NCBI RefSeq assembly: GCF_003789055.1
Contig: NZ_ML119085.1
Span: 62,001-126,000, forward strand
Length of the DNA stretch: 64,000 bases
DNA from: Histidinibacterium lentulum
GTDB lineage: Bacteria; Pseudomonadota; Alphaproteobacteria; Rhodobacterales; Rhodobacteraceae
Direction of reading: 5' to 3'
Below the pieces are notes generated by a model. It saw only the letters and a list, made by a program, of their open reading frames with translations, made no database searches and was not told the DNA's origin. Of the stretch, positions 36,062 through 44,370 are shown one piece after another (the first letter of the stretch is position 1; every line of letters starts with the position of its first letter). The position numbers were made by a program, and so were the translations under genes.

Positions 36062-36349
36062 ATGTCGCGCCGCTGTGAACTGACCGGGAAGGGCCCCGTC
36101 TCCGGAAACAACGTGAGCCACGCCCACAACAAGACCCGGCGCCGGTACCTGCCCAACCTTCAGGACGTGTCGCTGCAGTCCGAGGTGCTCGGCCGCACCT
36201 TCAAGTTCCGCGTCTCCTCGGCCGCCCTGAGGACCGTGGACCACCGCGGTGGCCTTGACGCCTATCTTGCACGCGCCAAGGAAGACGAGCTGTCGCCCGC
36301 CGCGCTGAAGGTCAAGAAAGAGATCGCCAAGGCGGCTCAGACCGCCTGA
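36062..36349 (+). CDS. rpmB: 50S ribosomal protein L28
   Basis: 95 residues; start [25 protein letters not shown] is the L28 signature, followed by [19 protein letters not shown] and the basic C-terminal [16 protein letters not shown] lies upstream of the ATG. A strong intrinsic terminator follows. Confidence 0.98.
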   Translation: MSRRCELTGKGPVSGNNVSHAHNKTRRRYLPNLQDVSLQSEVLGRTFKFRVSSAALRTVDHRGGLDAYLARAKEDELSPAALKVKKEIAKAAQTA

Positions 36350-36371
36350 GGCACTCTCACGGGATGATGGC

Positions 36372-36404
36372 AAAGGCCCGCGCCTGATGGCGGCGGGCCT
36401 TTTT
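36372..36404 (+). terminator. Intrinsic terminator of rpmB
   Basis: Perfect 10-bp arms AAAGGCCCGC (36372-36381) / GCGGGCCTTT (36393-36402), 11-nt loop, ending in a run of five T. Confidence 0.85.
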
Positions 36405-36446
36405 GTCGCGCTTCGCGCAGCATCGCCCCGGGCTAGACAGTCGGTC

Positions 36447-36785
36447 ATGCGGTCCGCAGTTCTCTTCGCCCTTGCGCTCCTCCTCGCCCTGACCTCGCAG
36501 AGCCTCGCCTCCGCGCGCGGACATGTGATGGTCGCAGGAGAAATGGTGATCTGCTCCGGCGGGCAACTCGTGACGGTGCTGGTGGATGCCACCGGTCAGC
36601 CGGTGGAGCCACCCCACATCTGCCCCGACTGCGCGCTCCACGCCCTCGCCGCAGTCTCTGCGCCGGACCCTGTCACGGGCCATGCGCCGTCGCCCCTTCG
36701 GCTCAGCCTGCCCGCGACGGCGCGCGACGCCTCCTCCACGGCGCCTCTCTCGCCTTGCGCTCGCGGTCCGCCTTCCGCGGCCTGA
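36447..36785 (+). CDS. Exported CxxC protein next to the copper chaperone gene
   Basis: 112 residues with a signal peptide (MRSAVLFALALLLALTSQSLASA). The mature part has GEMVICSGGQLVTVLVDATGQ and a CPDC motif in PPHICPDCALHAL. This layout matches the DUF2946-like proteins found beside copper genes. The Cys pair may bind copper or a thiol partner. PCu(A)C follows after 43 bp in the same direction, so one operon is likely. An in-frame start overlapping the rpmB terminator is rejected. Confidence 0.75.
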   Translation: MRSAVLFALALLLALTSQSLASARGHVMVAGEMVICSGGQLVTVLVDATGQPVEPPHICPDCALHALAAVSAPDPVTGHAPSPLRLSLPATARDASSTAPLSPCARGPPSAA

Positions 36786-36828
36786 CCGAGAGCCGAGACG
36801 AACCCCAGTTTCCCGAAGGAGAGACGCC

Positions 36829-37329
36829 ATGCGTCCCACGTTTCCCGCAGCGGCCCTCGCCGCGCTCATCGCTCTGCCTGCCGCCGCCGAGCCGGTCATC
36901 GAGATCCGCGACGCCTATGCACGGGCCTCCAACACCATGGCCGGAGCGGCCTTCATGGTGATCGAGAACACCGGCACCTCCCCGGACCGCCTCGTCGCCG
37001 CCGCCTCCGACAGTGCCGCCCGGGTGGAACTGCACACCCATGTCATGGACGGCGACGTCATGCGCATGATCCATGTCGAGGAAGGATTCGAGATCCCCGC
37101 CGGCGACTCGGTCCTTCTCGAGCGCGGCGGCAAGCACGTCATGTTCATGGGCCTGTCGGCTCCCTTCGAGGACGGCGCGGGCCTCGAGGTCACCCTGACC
37201 TTCGAGACCGCCGGCGAGATCGTCGTCGAGGTGCCCGTCGACCAGGAGCGGATGCCCGCAGAGATGGGCCACGATACGATGGATCACGGCACCATGGACC
37301 ACGGCCACGCGGACCACGGCGGCAGCTAG
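36829..37329 (+). CDS. Periplasmic copper chaperone PCu(A)C
   Basis: 166 residues with a signal peptide (MRPTFPAAALAALIALPAAA). The copper site of the family, H..M..H.M, is visible: H69/H71, M80 (HTHVMDGDVMRM), H103 and M105 (GGKHVMFM). PCu(A)C hands Cu(I) to the CuA or CuB site of cytochrome oxidase. A C-terminal tail rich in Met/His/Asp/Gly (MGHDTMDHGTMDHGH) adds possible copper ligands. GAAGGAGAG lies upstream of the ATG. It converges with marR (4 bp overlap of stops). Confidence 0.93.
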   Translation: MRPTFPAAALAALIALPAAAEPVIEIRDAYARASNTMAGAAFMVIENTGTSPDRLVAAASDSAARVELHTHVMDGDVMRMIHVEEGFEIPAGDSVLLERGGKHVMFMGLSAPFEDGAGLEVTLTFETAGEIVVEVPVDQERMPAEMGHDTMDHGTMDHGHADHGGS

Positions 37330-37799
37330 ACCTCCCGCTCCGCGTCGAGCCAGGCGCGCATCTCCTCGAGCAGCGGCAGCACCTCGGCCACCCGCTCCGG
37401 CGGAAAGGCCGAGGTGAACCCGCCCAGAAGCGGCCCCATCCGCCCGACGACCCGCTCTCGCAGGTCCCGTCCCTCGGGCGCGATCCAGACCCGCTTCGAC
37501 CTGCGGTCCTTCTCGTTCGGACCAAGCCGCACCAGCCCCGCCCGTTCGAGACCCGCGAGCGTGTGGCTCATCGAGGTCTTGGGCACCTGGAAAGCCCGCG
37601 CGATCTCCAGCGGCGTTCGTCCGTCGCCGACCCGCACGAGATGGTTCAGCACCGCGAAATGCGGCAGGATCAGCCCCTCCGGCAACACCGTCTCCAGCTT
37701 GGCGCGGCTGAGCTGGCTCAGGATGCCGATCTCGTTGAACAGCCGGAAGTAGAGTGCCGGGTCGGGCTCTCTCCCGCTGTCTGGCCTCGCATCGGTCAT
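37326..37799 (-). CDS. MarR-family transcriptional regulator
   Basis: 157-residue winged-helix regulator. The HTH is visible as GRTPLEIARAFQVPKTSMSHTLAGLERAGLVRL, then the wing NEKDRRSKRVWI. Start MTDARPDSGRE overlaps the end of the upstream nitroreductase gene by 4 bp, so it is co-expressed with it. The perfect palindrome 26 bp upstream of that gene (38961) is its likely target, giving autorepression. Ligand unknown. Confidence 0.93.
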   Translation of the reverse strand: MTDARPDSGREPDPALYFRLFNEIGILSQLSRAKLETVLPEGLILPHFAVLNHLVRVGDGRTPLEIARAFQVPKTSMSHTLAGLERAGLVRLGPNEKDRRSKRVWIAPEGRDLRERVVGRMGPLLGGFTSAFPPERVAEVLPLLEEMRAWLDAEREV

Positions 37800-38935
37800 G
37801 CCATGATCTTCGCCTCCAGCGGCCAACGGGGAGTCGGTCCGATCTCGGGACCATAGCCCAGCCGGCCGAGCATCTGAACCGTTCCGCCGTCCGGCGCGAG
37901 ACGGTCATGGAGACCGGCAAAGACATCGGCCATCTCGGGATATTCCTGCAGGCCCTGGCTCAGCGGATGAAAGCCGATGCCCTCCTCTACCGCCGCGAGG
38001 TTGATCCGCAGCCAGTCCCGCCCTGTGGCGATCTGGGTTTCGCGGCTGTTGTCGGGCGTGACCTGCCAGATATGCGCCATGGCCGTCGCGATGGGCCCGA
38101 GCACGGCGGTCTTGCCCTGGGCGAATGCGGCGCTTTCGGGATTGCCCGCCGCCTCGCGGGTGAAGAGGCCGAAGAGGCGCATCGTCTCGAACGCCGGCCC
38201 GTGGAACTCGAGCCCGTCGGGATTGGCCTCCACCTCGCGCCGTCCGATGCGGAAGACCTCGACGCTCTCGGCATAGGTCCGAGGCGTGTCGATCTCGATT
38301 TCCATCGCCCGCACGGTGATCTCGCGCAGCGCTGCCACCGTCTCGGGATCGTCGGTCACCCCCACCTCCGTTTGCCGCGCCGCGGCGGCGATGCGGGCCA
38401 GCGCCTCCGTCGGCACGCGCCGCGCCATGTCATAGGGCTCCTTGTTGCTGCGCCGGATTGCGGCCTGGGCAAAGAGCGGATCGCGCGCCTCGGTCGTGGG
38501 ACGAAAGCGGCAGATCGCGACGGGCCGGCCGTCGAGCCCGCCCGGATCGGCCCCTTCGGGAAACAGCTCCGCCTCGACCGCCAGCCCGTCCTCCAGCGCG
38601 GCCATCCGCATCAGCTCGAGGAAGCATCCGAGCGAGATGGTGATCTGGCGGTTGAACGGGTCCGTCTCTGGCAGCAGCCGGTCGAGGTCCGGATAGAGTA
38701 CGACCTCGTCCGGCCGTGACAGGTCCACCTTCCAGGGCTGCAGGTTGTGCGAGTTTGGCGCGAGGATCGCCCAGCTCAGCGCCCGCATCCTGGGATCGGG
38801 ATAACTGCCGGCAAGGTCCCAGGGGGCCACGGCATCGGTGAGGGGGCGGGTGACTTCCCAGGCCACCCCGCCGGTGGCGGCTAGGATCGTGCCGCCTCCG
38901 ATGAGGGCAAGGGTCCGGCGACGGGACAAGGACAT
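37796..38935 (-). CDS. Twin-arginine nitroreductase-like (Acg-type) flavoprotein
   Basis: 379 residues. The N-terminus MSLSRRRTLALIGGGTIL is a twin-arginine signal with a hydrophobic core, so the folded flavoprotein is exported. Nitroreductase-fold blocks include ILAPNSHNLQPWKVDL (FMN-binding Ser/Asn), a RRSNKEPYD segment, and LRINLAAVEEGIGFHPLSQ. The Acg group lacks the usual dimer and may store or use FMN. The ribosome site AAGGAG precedes the ATG. It is divergent from lldD. Confidence 0.85.
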   Translation of the reverse strand: MSLSRRRTLALIGGGTILAATGGVAWEVTRPLTDAVAPWDLAGSYPDPRMRALSWAILAPNSHNLQPWKVDLSRPDEVVLYPDLDRLLPETDPFNRQITISLGCFLELMRMAALEDGLAVEAELFPEGADPGGLDGRPVAICRFRPTTEARDPLFAQAAIRRSNKEPYDMARRVPTEALARIAAAARQTEVGVTDDPETVAALREITVRAMEIEIDTPRTYAESVEVFRIGRREVEANPDGLEFHGPAFETMRLFGLFTREAAGNPESAAFAQGKTAVLGPIATAMAHIWQVTPDNSRETQIATGRDWLRINLAAVEEGIGFHPLSQGLQEYPEMADVFAGLHDRLAPDGGTVQMLGRLGYGPEIGPTPRWPLEAKIMA

Positions 38936-38960
38936 GGCGCGACTCCTTTTGGTGCGACTT

Positions 38961-38976
38961 CGTACTAGTTAGTACG
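38961..38976. promoter_or_regulatory. MarR-type operator (perfect 7-bp inverted repeat)
   Basis: CGTACTA and TAGTACG with 2 bp between, 26 bp upstream of the nitroreductase start. Length and symmetry fit MarR sites; the operon's own MarR is the likely binder. Confidence 0.7.
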
Positions 38977-39026
38977 ATACCGAACCAATTGCAACATGCC
39001 GCATTGCACGCCCCCGAAATCAGGGT

Positions 39027-39049
39027 ATTGGTCAAGCCACATGACCAAT
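39027..39049. promoter_or_regulatory. GntR/LldR-like operator upstream of lldD
   Basis: Perfect 8-bp arms ATTGGTCA (39027-39034) and TGACCAAT (39042-39049), 7-nt spacer, 21 bp before lldD. The TTGGTC...GACCAA pattern is that of FadR-group GntR regulators such as LldR/PdhR. No such gene is in the window. Confidence 0.65.
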
Positions 39050-39069
39050 CGGGCCAGGGGAGTCCGGCC

Positions 39070-40239
39070 ATGCCGCCAGTGATCACCGAAATCGAGGACC
39101 TGCGCCGCCTGCACAAACGGCGCACGCCGAAGATGTTCTACGATTACTGCGACTCCGGCAGCTGGACCGAACAGACCTACCGCGAGAATTCTTCCGACTT
39201 CGACCTCCTGCGCCTGCGGCAGCGCGTGGCGGTGGACATGACGGACCGCACCACCGCCATGCCCATGATCGGCTCGCAGACGACGATGCCCGTGGCCCTC
39301 GCGCCCGTGGGCATCTGCGGCATGCAGCGCGCCGACGGGGAGATTAAGGCGGCGAAGGCGGCCGAACGTTTCGGCGTGCCCTTCACCCTCTCGACCATGT
39401 CGATCTGCTCCATCGAGGACGTGGCGAAATTCACCACCGCGCCCTTCTGGTTCCAGCTCTACGTCATGAAGGACTGGGCCTTCGTCGAAAACCTGATCGG
39501 CCGCGCCAAGGCCGCCGGATGCTCCGCCCTCGTCATCACGCTCGACCTTCAGATCCTCGGCCAGAGGCACAAGGACCTCAAGAACGGCCTGTCCACCCGG
39601 ATCAAGCCGACACCCCGGAACATCCTCGACCTCATGACCAAGTGGGAATGGGGCCTGGAGATGATCGGCACCCACCGCCGCACCTTCCGCAACATCGTGG
39701 GCCATGCCCAGGGCGTGACCGATGTCAGCTCGCTGATGTCCTGGACAGCCGAGCAGTTCGACCCGGCACTCGACTGGGAGAAGGTCAAGCGGATCATGGA
39801 CATGTGGGGCGGCCCGGTGATCCTGAAGGGCATCCTCGACCCCGAGGACGCGCGCCGCGCCGCCGACCTCGGCGCCGACGCCATCGTGGTGTCGAACCAT
39901 GGCGGCCGGCAGCTCGACGGGGCGCTCTCGTCGATCCGGATGCTCCCGCAGATCGTCCGCGCCGTCGGCGACCAGGTGGAGATCCACCTGGACAGCGGCA
40001 TCCGCTCCGGCCAGGACGTGCTCAAGGCCATCGCCATGGGCGCGAAGGCCACCTGGATCGGCCGCGCCTATATCCACGGCCTCGGCGCCATGGGCCAGCA
40101 GGGCGTGACCCGCGCGCTCGAGGTGATCCACAAGGAGCTCGACGTCTCCATGGCCCTCTGCGGCCATAGGAATCTTGCCGAAGTGGGCCGCGACATCCTC
40201 TACATCCCGCGCGACTTCGAGGGCGATTTCTCCAACTGA
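39070..40239 (+). CDS. lldD: FMN-dependent L-lactate dehydrogenase (alpha-hydroxy-acid oxidase family)
   Basis: 389 residues. The FMN and substrate site is visible: PKMFYDYCDSGSW near the N-terminus, PVALAPVGICGM, QLYVMKDW, LVITLDLQILGQRHKD, and the catalytic His277 in VSNHGGRQLDGALSS. A membrane-bound quinone-linked L-lactate dehydrogenase is most likely; other 2-hydroxy-acid oxidases are possible. The start ATG is at 39070, 20 bp after the GntR-like palindrome; the upstream in-frame ATG would span that palindrome. Confidence 0.93.
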   Translation: MPPVITEIEDLRRLHKRRTPKMFYDYCDSGSWTEQTYRENSSDFDLLRLRQRVAVDMTDRTTAMPMIGSQTTMPVALAPVGICGMQRADGEIKAAKAAERFGVPFTLSTMSICSIEDVAKFTTAPFWFQLYVMKDWAFVENLIGRAKAAGCSALVITLDLQILGQRHKDLKNGLSTRIKPTPRNILDLMTKWEWGLEMIGTHRRTFRNIVGHAQGVTDVSSLMSWTAEQFDPALDWEKVKRIMDMWGGPVILKGILDPEDARRAADLGADAIVVSNHGGRQLDGALSSIRMLPQIVRAVGDQVEIHLDSGIRSGQDVLKAIAMGAKATWIGRAYIHGLGAMGQQGVTRALEVIHKELDVSMALCGHRNLAEVGRDILYIPRDFEGDFSN

Positions 40240-40319
40240 GGGTCGCCGGTCTGCCATCGCGCGCACCGGCCCTTCAACAGCCGCCTCCGGCCTGCGATAC
40301 TTCCGGACCGGAGGTGTTC

Positions 40320-42227
40320 ATGTCCCAATCCCCCCGTCCCGGCCGCTCGGCCGTCACTGAATCCGCCCTCTTCGACATGCGCTGGCAGCGCGGTCAGCGC
40401 GACCTGACGGACGCGCTCCGACGTCTCTACCCAGAGGCCATGGCCGCAGGGTTCATGGACCGTCTCCGCGCCCTCCTAGAGACCCGCCGCGCCGAGCGCC
40501 CGGCGGACCTGCGCCGCCTGGACCTTCAGCGCGACCTCGATCCCGACTGGTTCCTTTCGGAGAAGATGGTCGGCTACGTCTTCTACGTCGACCGCTTCGC
40601 CGGTCGGCTGAAGGACGTGGCGAAACACATCCCCTACCTCACCGACCTCGGCGTCACCTATGCCCACATGATGCCCCTGCTGAAGCCCCGGCCCGGCGAG
40701 AACGATGGCGGCTACGCGGTGATGGACTACCGCGAGATCGACCCCCGCCTCGGCACCATGGCCGACTTCCGCAAGCTCGCGGCGAGATTCCGCGCCGCCG
40801 GCATCAGCCCCTGCATCGACCTCGTGCTGAACCACACCGCCAAGGAGCATCCCTGGGCCGAGGCCGCCCGCTCAGGCGACCCCCATTACCGCAGGTACTA
40901 CCGCATCTTCCCCAGCCCCGAGGAACCGCAAGCCTTCGAACGCACCCTCCTCGAGGTCTTCCCCGACCAGGCTCCCGGCAATTTCACCCATTACGAGGGG
41001 CTGGGCTGGGTCTGGACCACCTTCAACGAATACCAGTGGGACCTGAACTGGGAAAACCCCGAGGTCTTCCTCGCCATCCTCGACACGATCCTGCACCTCG
41101 CCAACCAGGGCGTGGAGGTCTTCCGCCTCGATGCCGTGGCCTTCATGTGGAAACGCATGGGCACGAACTGCCAGAACCTGCCCGAGGTGCACGACATCCT
41201 GCAGGCGCTGGTTCAGGCCACCCGCATCGTGGCGCCCGCCGTGATCCACAAGGCCGAGGCCATCGTGGCGCCCCGCGATCTCGTCCCCTATCTCGGCGCG
41301 GGACGACATGCCGGGCGCGAGGCGCATCTCGCCTATCACAACTCGCTCATGGTGCAGTACTGGTCCGCGCTCGCCTCCCGCGACACGCGGCTGATGACCC
41401 ACGTCCTCTCCCGCCACTTCCCCCGCACCATCCGCCGCGCGCAATTCGCCACCTATCTCCGCTGCCACGATGACATCGGCTGGGCCGTGACCGAGGAGGA
41501 TGCCGAGGCCGTGGGCGGCATGACCGGTCCGGGCCACCGCGGATTTCTCGCCGATTTCTACGCCGGGCGCTTTCCAGGCTCCTTCGCCCGCGGCGCGGAT
41601 TTCCAGGTGAACGAGGAGACCGGCGACAAGCGCACCAACGGCACACTTGCCTCCCTCGCCGGGCTCGAGGACGCGCTGGAGCGCGACGACTGGGAGGCGG
41701 GCAACCTCGCCATCGAGCGCATCCTGATGGGTCATGCCCTGATCGCCAGCTTCGGGGGGATGCCGCTCATCTACATGGGCGACGAACTGGGCCTGACGAA
41801 CGACACCCGCTTCCTGGACGATCCCGAGAAGGCCCAGGACGGCCGCTGGATGCAGCGCCCCGCGATGGACTGGGCCGCCATCCGCGCCCTCGGTGACGGC
41901 AGCCCCGCCAGCCGCATTCACAAGGGCGTTCTGGCGATCCTCGCCGCCCGCAAGGCGACACCCGAACTGGCGGGCGACGTGCCCACCGAGGTGATCGACA
42001 CCGGCGCGCGCGGCCTCTTCGCCTTCCACCGCCACGCCGACACCGGGCGGCTCACGGCAGTGTTCAACTTCACCGAAACGCCGCTCTCCGTCCCCGGCCA
42101 TCTCCTCGATCTCGCTCCGGGCCAGCCGCTTGCCGACCGCCTGACCGGCGCACCGGTCCCGTGGGAGCATGACGACACGATCCGCCTCGCCCCCTATGGC
42201 CGCCTCTGGCTCGGCTCGGCCCTCTGA
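40320..42227 (+). CDS. Amylosucrase (GH13)
   Basis: 635 residues, close to the 636 of Neisseria amylosucrase. The enzyme makes alpha-1,4-glucan from sucrose and releases fructose. The GH13 triad is visible: nucleophile D271 (EVFRLDAVAFMWK), acid/base E313 (VIHKAEAIVAP) and D384 (LRCHDDIGW). The family-specific N-terminal helical domain precedes YVFYVDRFAGRLKDVAKHIPYLTDLGV. GGAGG lies 5 bp before the ATG; a GTG six bases upstream overlaps that ribosome site. No sucrose transporter is nearby. Confidence 0.92.
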   Translation: MSQSPRPGRSAVTESALFDMRWQRGQRDLTDALRRLYPEAMAAGFMDRLRALLETRRAERPADLRRLDLQRDLDPDWFLSEKMVGYVFYVDRFAGRLKDVAKHIPYLTDLGVTYAHMMPLLKPRPGENDGGYAVMDYREIDPRLGTMADFRKLAARFRAAGISPCIDLVLNHTAKEHPWAEAARSGDPHYRRYYRIFPSPEEPQAFERTLLEVFPDQAPGNFTHYEGLGWVWTTFNEYQWDLNWENPEVFLAILDTILHLANQGVEVFRLDAVAFMWKRMGTNCQNLPEVHDILQALVQATRIVAPAVIHKAEAIVAPRDLVPYLGAGRHAGREAHLAYHNSLMVQYWSALASRDTRLMTHVLSRHFPRTIRRAQFATYLRCHDDIGWAVTEEDAEAVGGMTGPGHRGFLADFYAGRFPGSFARGADFQVNEETGDKRTNGTLASLAGLEDALERDDWEAGNLAIERILMGHALIASFGGMPLIYMGDELGLTNDTRFLDDPEKAQDGRWMQRPAMDWAAIRALGDGSPASRIHKGVLAILAARKATPELAGDVPTEVIDTGARGLFAFHRHADTGRLTAVFNFTETPLSVPGHLLDLAPGQPLADRLTGAPVPWEHDDTIRLAPYGRLWLGSAL

Positions 42228-42363
42228 AACCCCGCATGCGGGACCTTTTCAAAGGATGGGAATCCCGCTAAGGGCCAGCCTTCACCGGGCGGCGCCACAG
42301 CCTCCCATTCGAAAAGCGGGCCCCGGGGACGGACCGGGGTGCGGGAACTAGAAGGAACATCCC

Positions 42364-42987
42364 ATGGCTGGTGAAACCCCCGATCTCGTCGCGTCCACGC
42401 GCGCGCGGACAGGCAAGGGCGGCGCACGCGACGCCCGTCGTCGCGGCATGGTGCCCGCGGTCGTCTACGGCGGCGAGAAGGAGCCGCTCGCGATCGAGCT
42501 CGAATTCAACATGCTGCTCAAGCGCCTGCGCGCCGGCCGCTTTCTGTCGACGCTCTTCAACCTCAAGGTCGAGGGCGAGGACGACGTGCGTGTCATCTGC
42601 CGCAATGTGCAGCGTGACGTGGTCAAGGACCTGCCGGTCCATGCCGACTTCATGCGCCTGCGCCGCACCTCCAAAGTCGCGCTGTTCATCCCCGTCGACT
42701 TCCAGAACCACTCCGCCGCTCCCGGCATCAAACGCGGCGGCGTGCTCACCGTGGTCCGCCCCGAGGTCGAACTGATCGTGACCGCGGGCGACATCCCGGA
42801 AAGCATCACCGTGGACCTGACCGGCCTGCAGATCGGCGACACCATCACGATCTCCAGCGTGACCCTGCCCGAGGGCGCGAAGCCCACGATCGACCGCGAC
42901 TTCGTGATCGCCAACATCAGCGCACCCTCCGGCCTACGCTCCTCCGGCGGCGATACCGAGGAAGAGGAAGAGACCGTCGAAGACTGA
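42364..42987 (+). CDS. rplY: 50S ribosomal protein L25 (long Ctc form)
   Basis: 207 residues. The N-terminal L25 domain ([25 protein letters not shown]) is followed by the C-terminal TL5-like domain ([34 protein letters not shown]) and an acidic tail [10 protein letters not shown]25 binds 5S rRNA. AGAAGGAAC precedes the ATG. A strong terminator follows. Confidence 0.97.
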   Translation: MAGETPDLVASTRARTGKGGARDARRRGMVPAVVYGGEKEPLAIELEFNMLLKRLRAGRFLSTLFNLKVEGEDDVRVICRNVQRDVVKDLPVHADFMRLRRTSKVALFIPVDFQNHSAAPGIKRGGVLTVVRPEVELIVTAGDIPESITVDLTGLQIGDTITISSVTLPEGAKPTIDRDFVIANISAPSGLRSSGGDTEEEEETVED

Positions 42988-43015
42988 CGCTTGATCGCTT
43001 GAGCAGGTTTGCGAG

Positions 43016-43038
43016 AGGGGGCCGCTGGCCCCCTTTTT
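43016..43038 (+). terminator. Intrinsic terminator of rplY
   Basis: 8-bp stem (AGGGGGCC / GGCCCCCT, 43016-43023 with 43027-43034), 3-nt loop and a run of five T. Confidence 0.9.
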
Positions 43039-43133
43039 CGTGTGCGCGGACGGCTTGCAGTGCCGACCGCCGACGCGCCGGTCCCATGACAATACTTCCC
43101 CGGGCTTGACGCCAGTTGCGGCGCGCCGCGAAT

Positions 43134-43152
43134 TCTGACAATAATTGTCAGA
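43134..43152. promoter_or_regulatory. Perfect 19-bp palindrome upstream of the DUF6746-like gene
   Basis: Arms TCTGACAAT (43134-43142) and ATTGTCAGA (43144-43152) around one base, 55 bp before the gene start. A further TGACAAT half-site lies at 43087. Likely an operator; the regulator is unknown. Confidence 0.6.
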
Positions 43153-43206
43153 CTTTGCGGCTGGCCCATCGGCGCGCAAGGTTCATGTCAGAACTGGAGA
43201 CACAGC

Positions 43207-43569
43207 ATGCTGAAATACCTGTTGCCCGCCACGCTGGCGGCTGCACTCGCCGGGCCGCTTGCCGCCGACGAGATCGATCACTACGCCGCCGAACCCTCGG
43301 AAACGTTCGCCGAGGCGGTGGCCAACTTCAACGACTACAATGCCCGGGTCTCCGCGATCCTCGAGAAGGACGATCTCACCGTCGCGGACATGGAGGAGAT
43401 CCACCAGTATACCTACACCCTCGAGATCGCGCTGGCGAAGATCAACGAGACGTTGACCGAGCTGCCCGCGACCCTCGAAGAGGTGCATCTGGCCTCGGAA
43501 GACGGCGATCCGGCCGTATTGCGCGATCTCGCCGACACCTACCTGCAGACGGCGATGGAGCTGCGGTAA
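43207..43569 (+). CDS. Periplasmic DUF6746-like protein
   Basis: 120 residues with a signal peptide (MLKYLLPATLAAALAGPLAA). The mature part, EPSETFAEAVANFNDYN, ADMEEIHQYTYTLEIALAKIN and LPATLEEVHLASE, is all helical and matches the DUF6746 pattern as I recall it. A small helical bundle in the periplasm is likely; members often lie near respiratory or cytochrome genes. GGAGACAC precedes the ATG. Confidence 0.8.
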   Translation: MLKYLLPATLAAALAGPLAADEIDHYAAEPSETFAEAVANFNDYNARVSAILEKDDLTVADMEEIHQYTYTLEIALAKINETLTELPATLEEVHLASEDGDPAVLRDLADTYLQTAMELR

Positions 43570-43621
43570 GGCCAGCCGAGGCGGCGGCGCGCCGCCGCCT
43601 CGCACTCCTGCAGGGCTGGCC
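43570..43621 (+). terminator. Nested stem-loop after the DUF6746-like gene
   Basis: Outer 8-bp arms GGCCAGCC / GGCTGGCC (43570-43577, 43614-43621) enclose perfect 12-bp arms CGAGGCGGCGGC / GCCGCCGCCTCG (43577-43588, 43591-43602). Very stable; no T tract. Confidence 0.5.
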
Positions 43622-43668
43622 CTCGCGGCGCTCTTCAATCGCCTGCCGTAACGGGCTAGAAGGCGCCC

Positions 43669-44370
43669 ATGATCCTCTTCACCGGCCTCGGCAATCCCGG
43701 CGCGAAATACGCGCGCAACCGGCACAATATCGGCTTCATGGCCGTGGACCGGATCGCCGAGGATCACGGCTTTCCCCCCTTCCGGGCAAAATTCCAGGGT
43801 CTCGTGACCGAGGGCCGGCTCGGCGACAGTCGCGTCGTCCTGCTGAAACCCCAGACCTTCATGAACCTCTCCGGCCAGTCCGTCGGCGAGGCCCTGCGCT
43901 TCTACAAGATCGACCCCGCCGAGCTCACCGTCTTCCACGACGAGCTCGACCTCGCCCCCGGCAAGGTCCGGCTGAAGACCGGCGGCGGCCATGCGGGCCA
44001 CAACGGGCTGCGTTCGATCCACCAGCACGTCGGGCCGGACTACGACCGCGTCCGCCTCGGCATCGGCCATCCGGGCCGGAAGGAGGCGGTCTCGGGCTAC
44101 GTCCTCCATGATTTCCCGAAAGCCGAGGAGGAGTGGCTCGACGACGTACTCCGCGGCATAGGCGACGGGGCGCCCGCGCTGGCCCGCGGCGACGGCCCGG
44201 AATTCCTCAACGCCATCGCGCGCCGCAGGCCCCCGCCGCCGAAACCGAAGCCCGCGGACCGGGCGGCACCTGAGGCGCCGTCCCCAGACCCGAAAGCCGG
44301 ACCGCCGGCCGAAGACCCTCCGCAGGATACGCGCAGCGCCCTGCGCCGTCTTGCCGACAAGTTCCGGTGA
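43669..44370 (+). CDS. pth: Peptidyl-tRNA hydrolase
   Basis: 233 residues. It recycles tRNA from aborted peptidyl-tRNA. The catalytic region is visible: GLGNPGAKYARNRHNIGFM with the catalytic His, LLKPQTFMNLSGQSV, HDELDLAPGKVRLK, and GGGHAGHNGLRSI. The C-terminal tail of about 40 residues is Pro/Lys-rich (RRRPPPPKPKP), longer than usual. It overlaps the DUF2332 gene by 4 bp (GTGA). Confidence 0.97.
   Translation: MILFTGLGNPGAKYARNRHNIGFMAVDRIAEDHGFPPFRAKFQGLVTEGRLGDSRVVLLKPQTFMNLSGQSVGEALRFYKIDPAELTVFHDELDLAPGKVRLKTGGGHAGHNGLRSIHQHVGPDYDRVRLGIGHPGRKEAVSGYVLHDFPKAEEEWLDDVLRGIGDGAPALARGDGPEFLNAIARRRPPPPKPKPADRAAPEAPSPDPKAGPPAEDPPQDTRSALRRLADKFR

Noticed and set aside
42231-42242. Palindrome CCCGCATGCGGG after amylosucrase as terminator
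   Set aside because: Stem too short with a 4-nt loop; kept out as unsupported, though CCTTTT follows.
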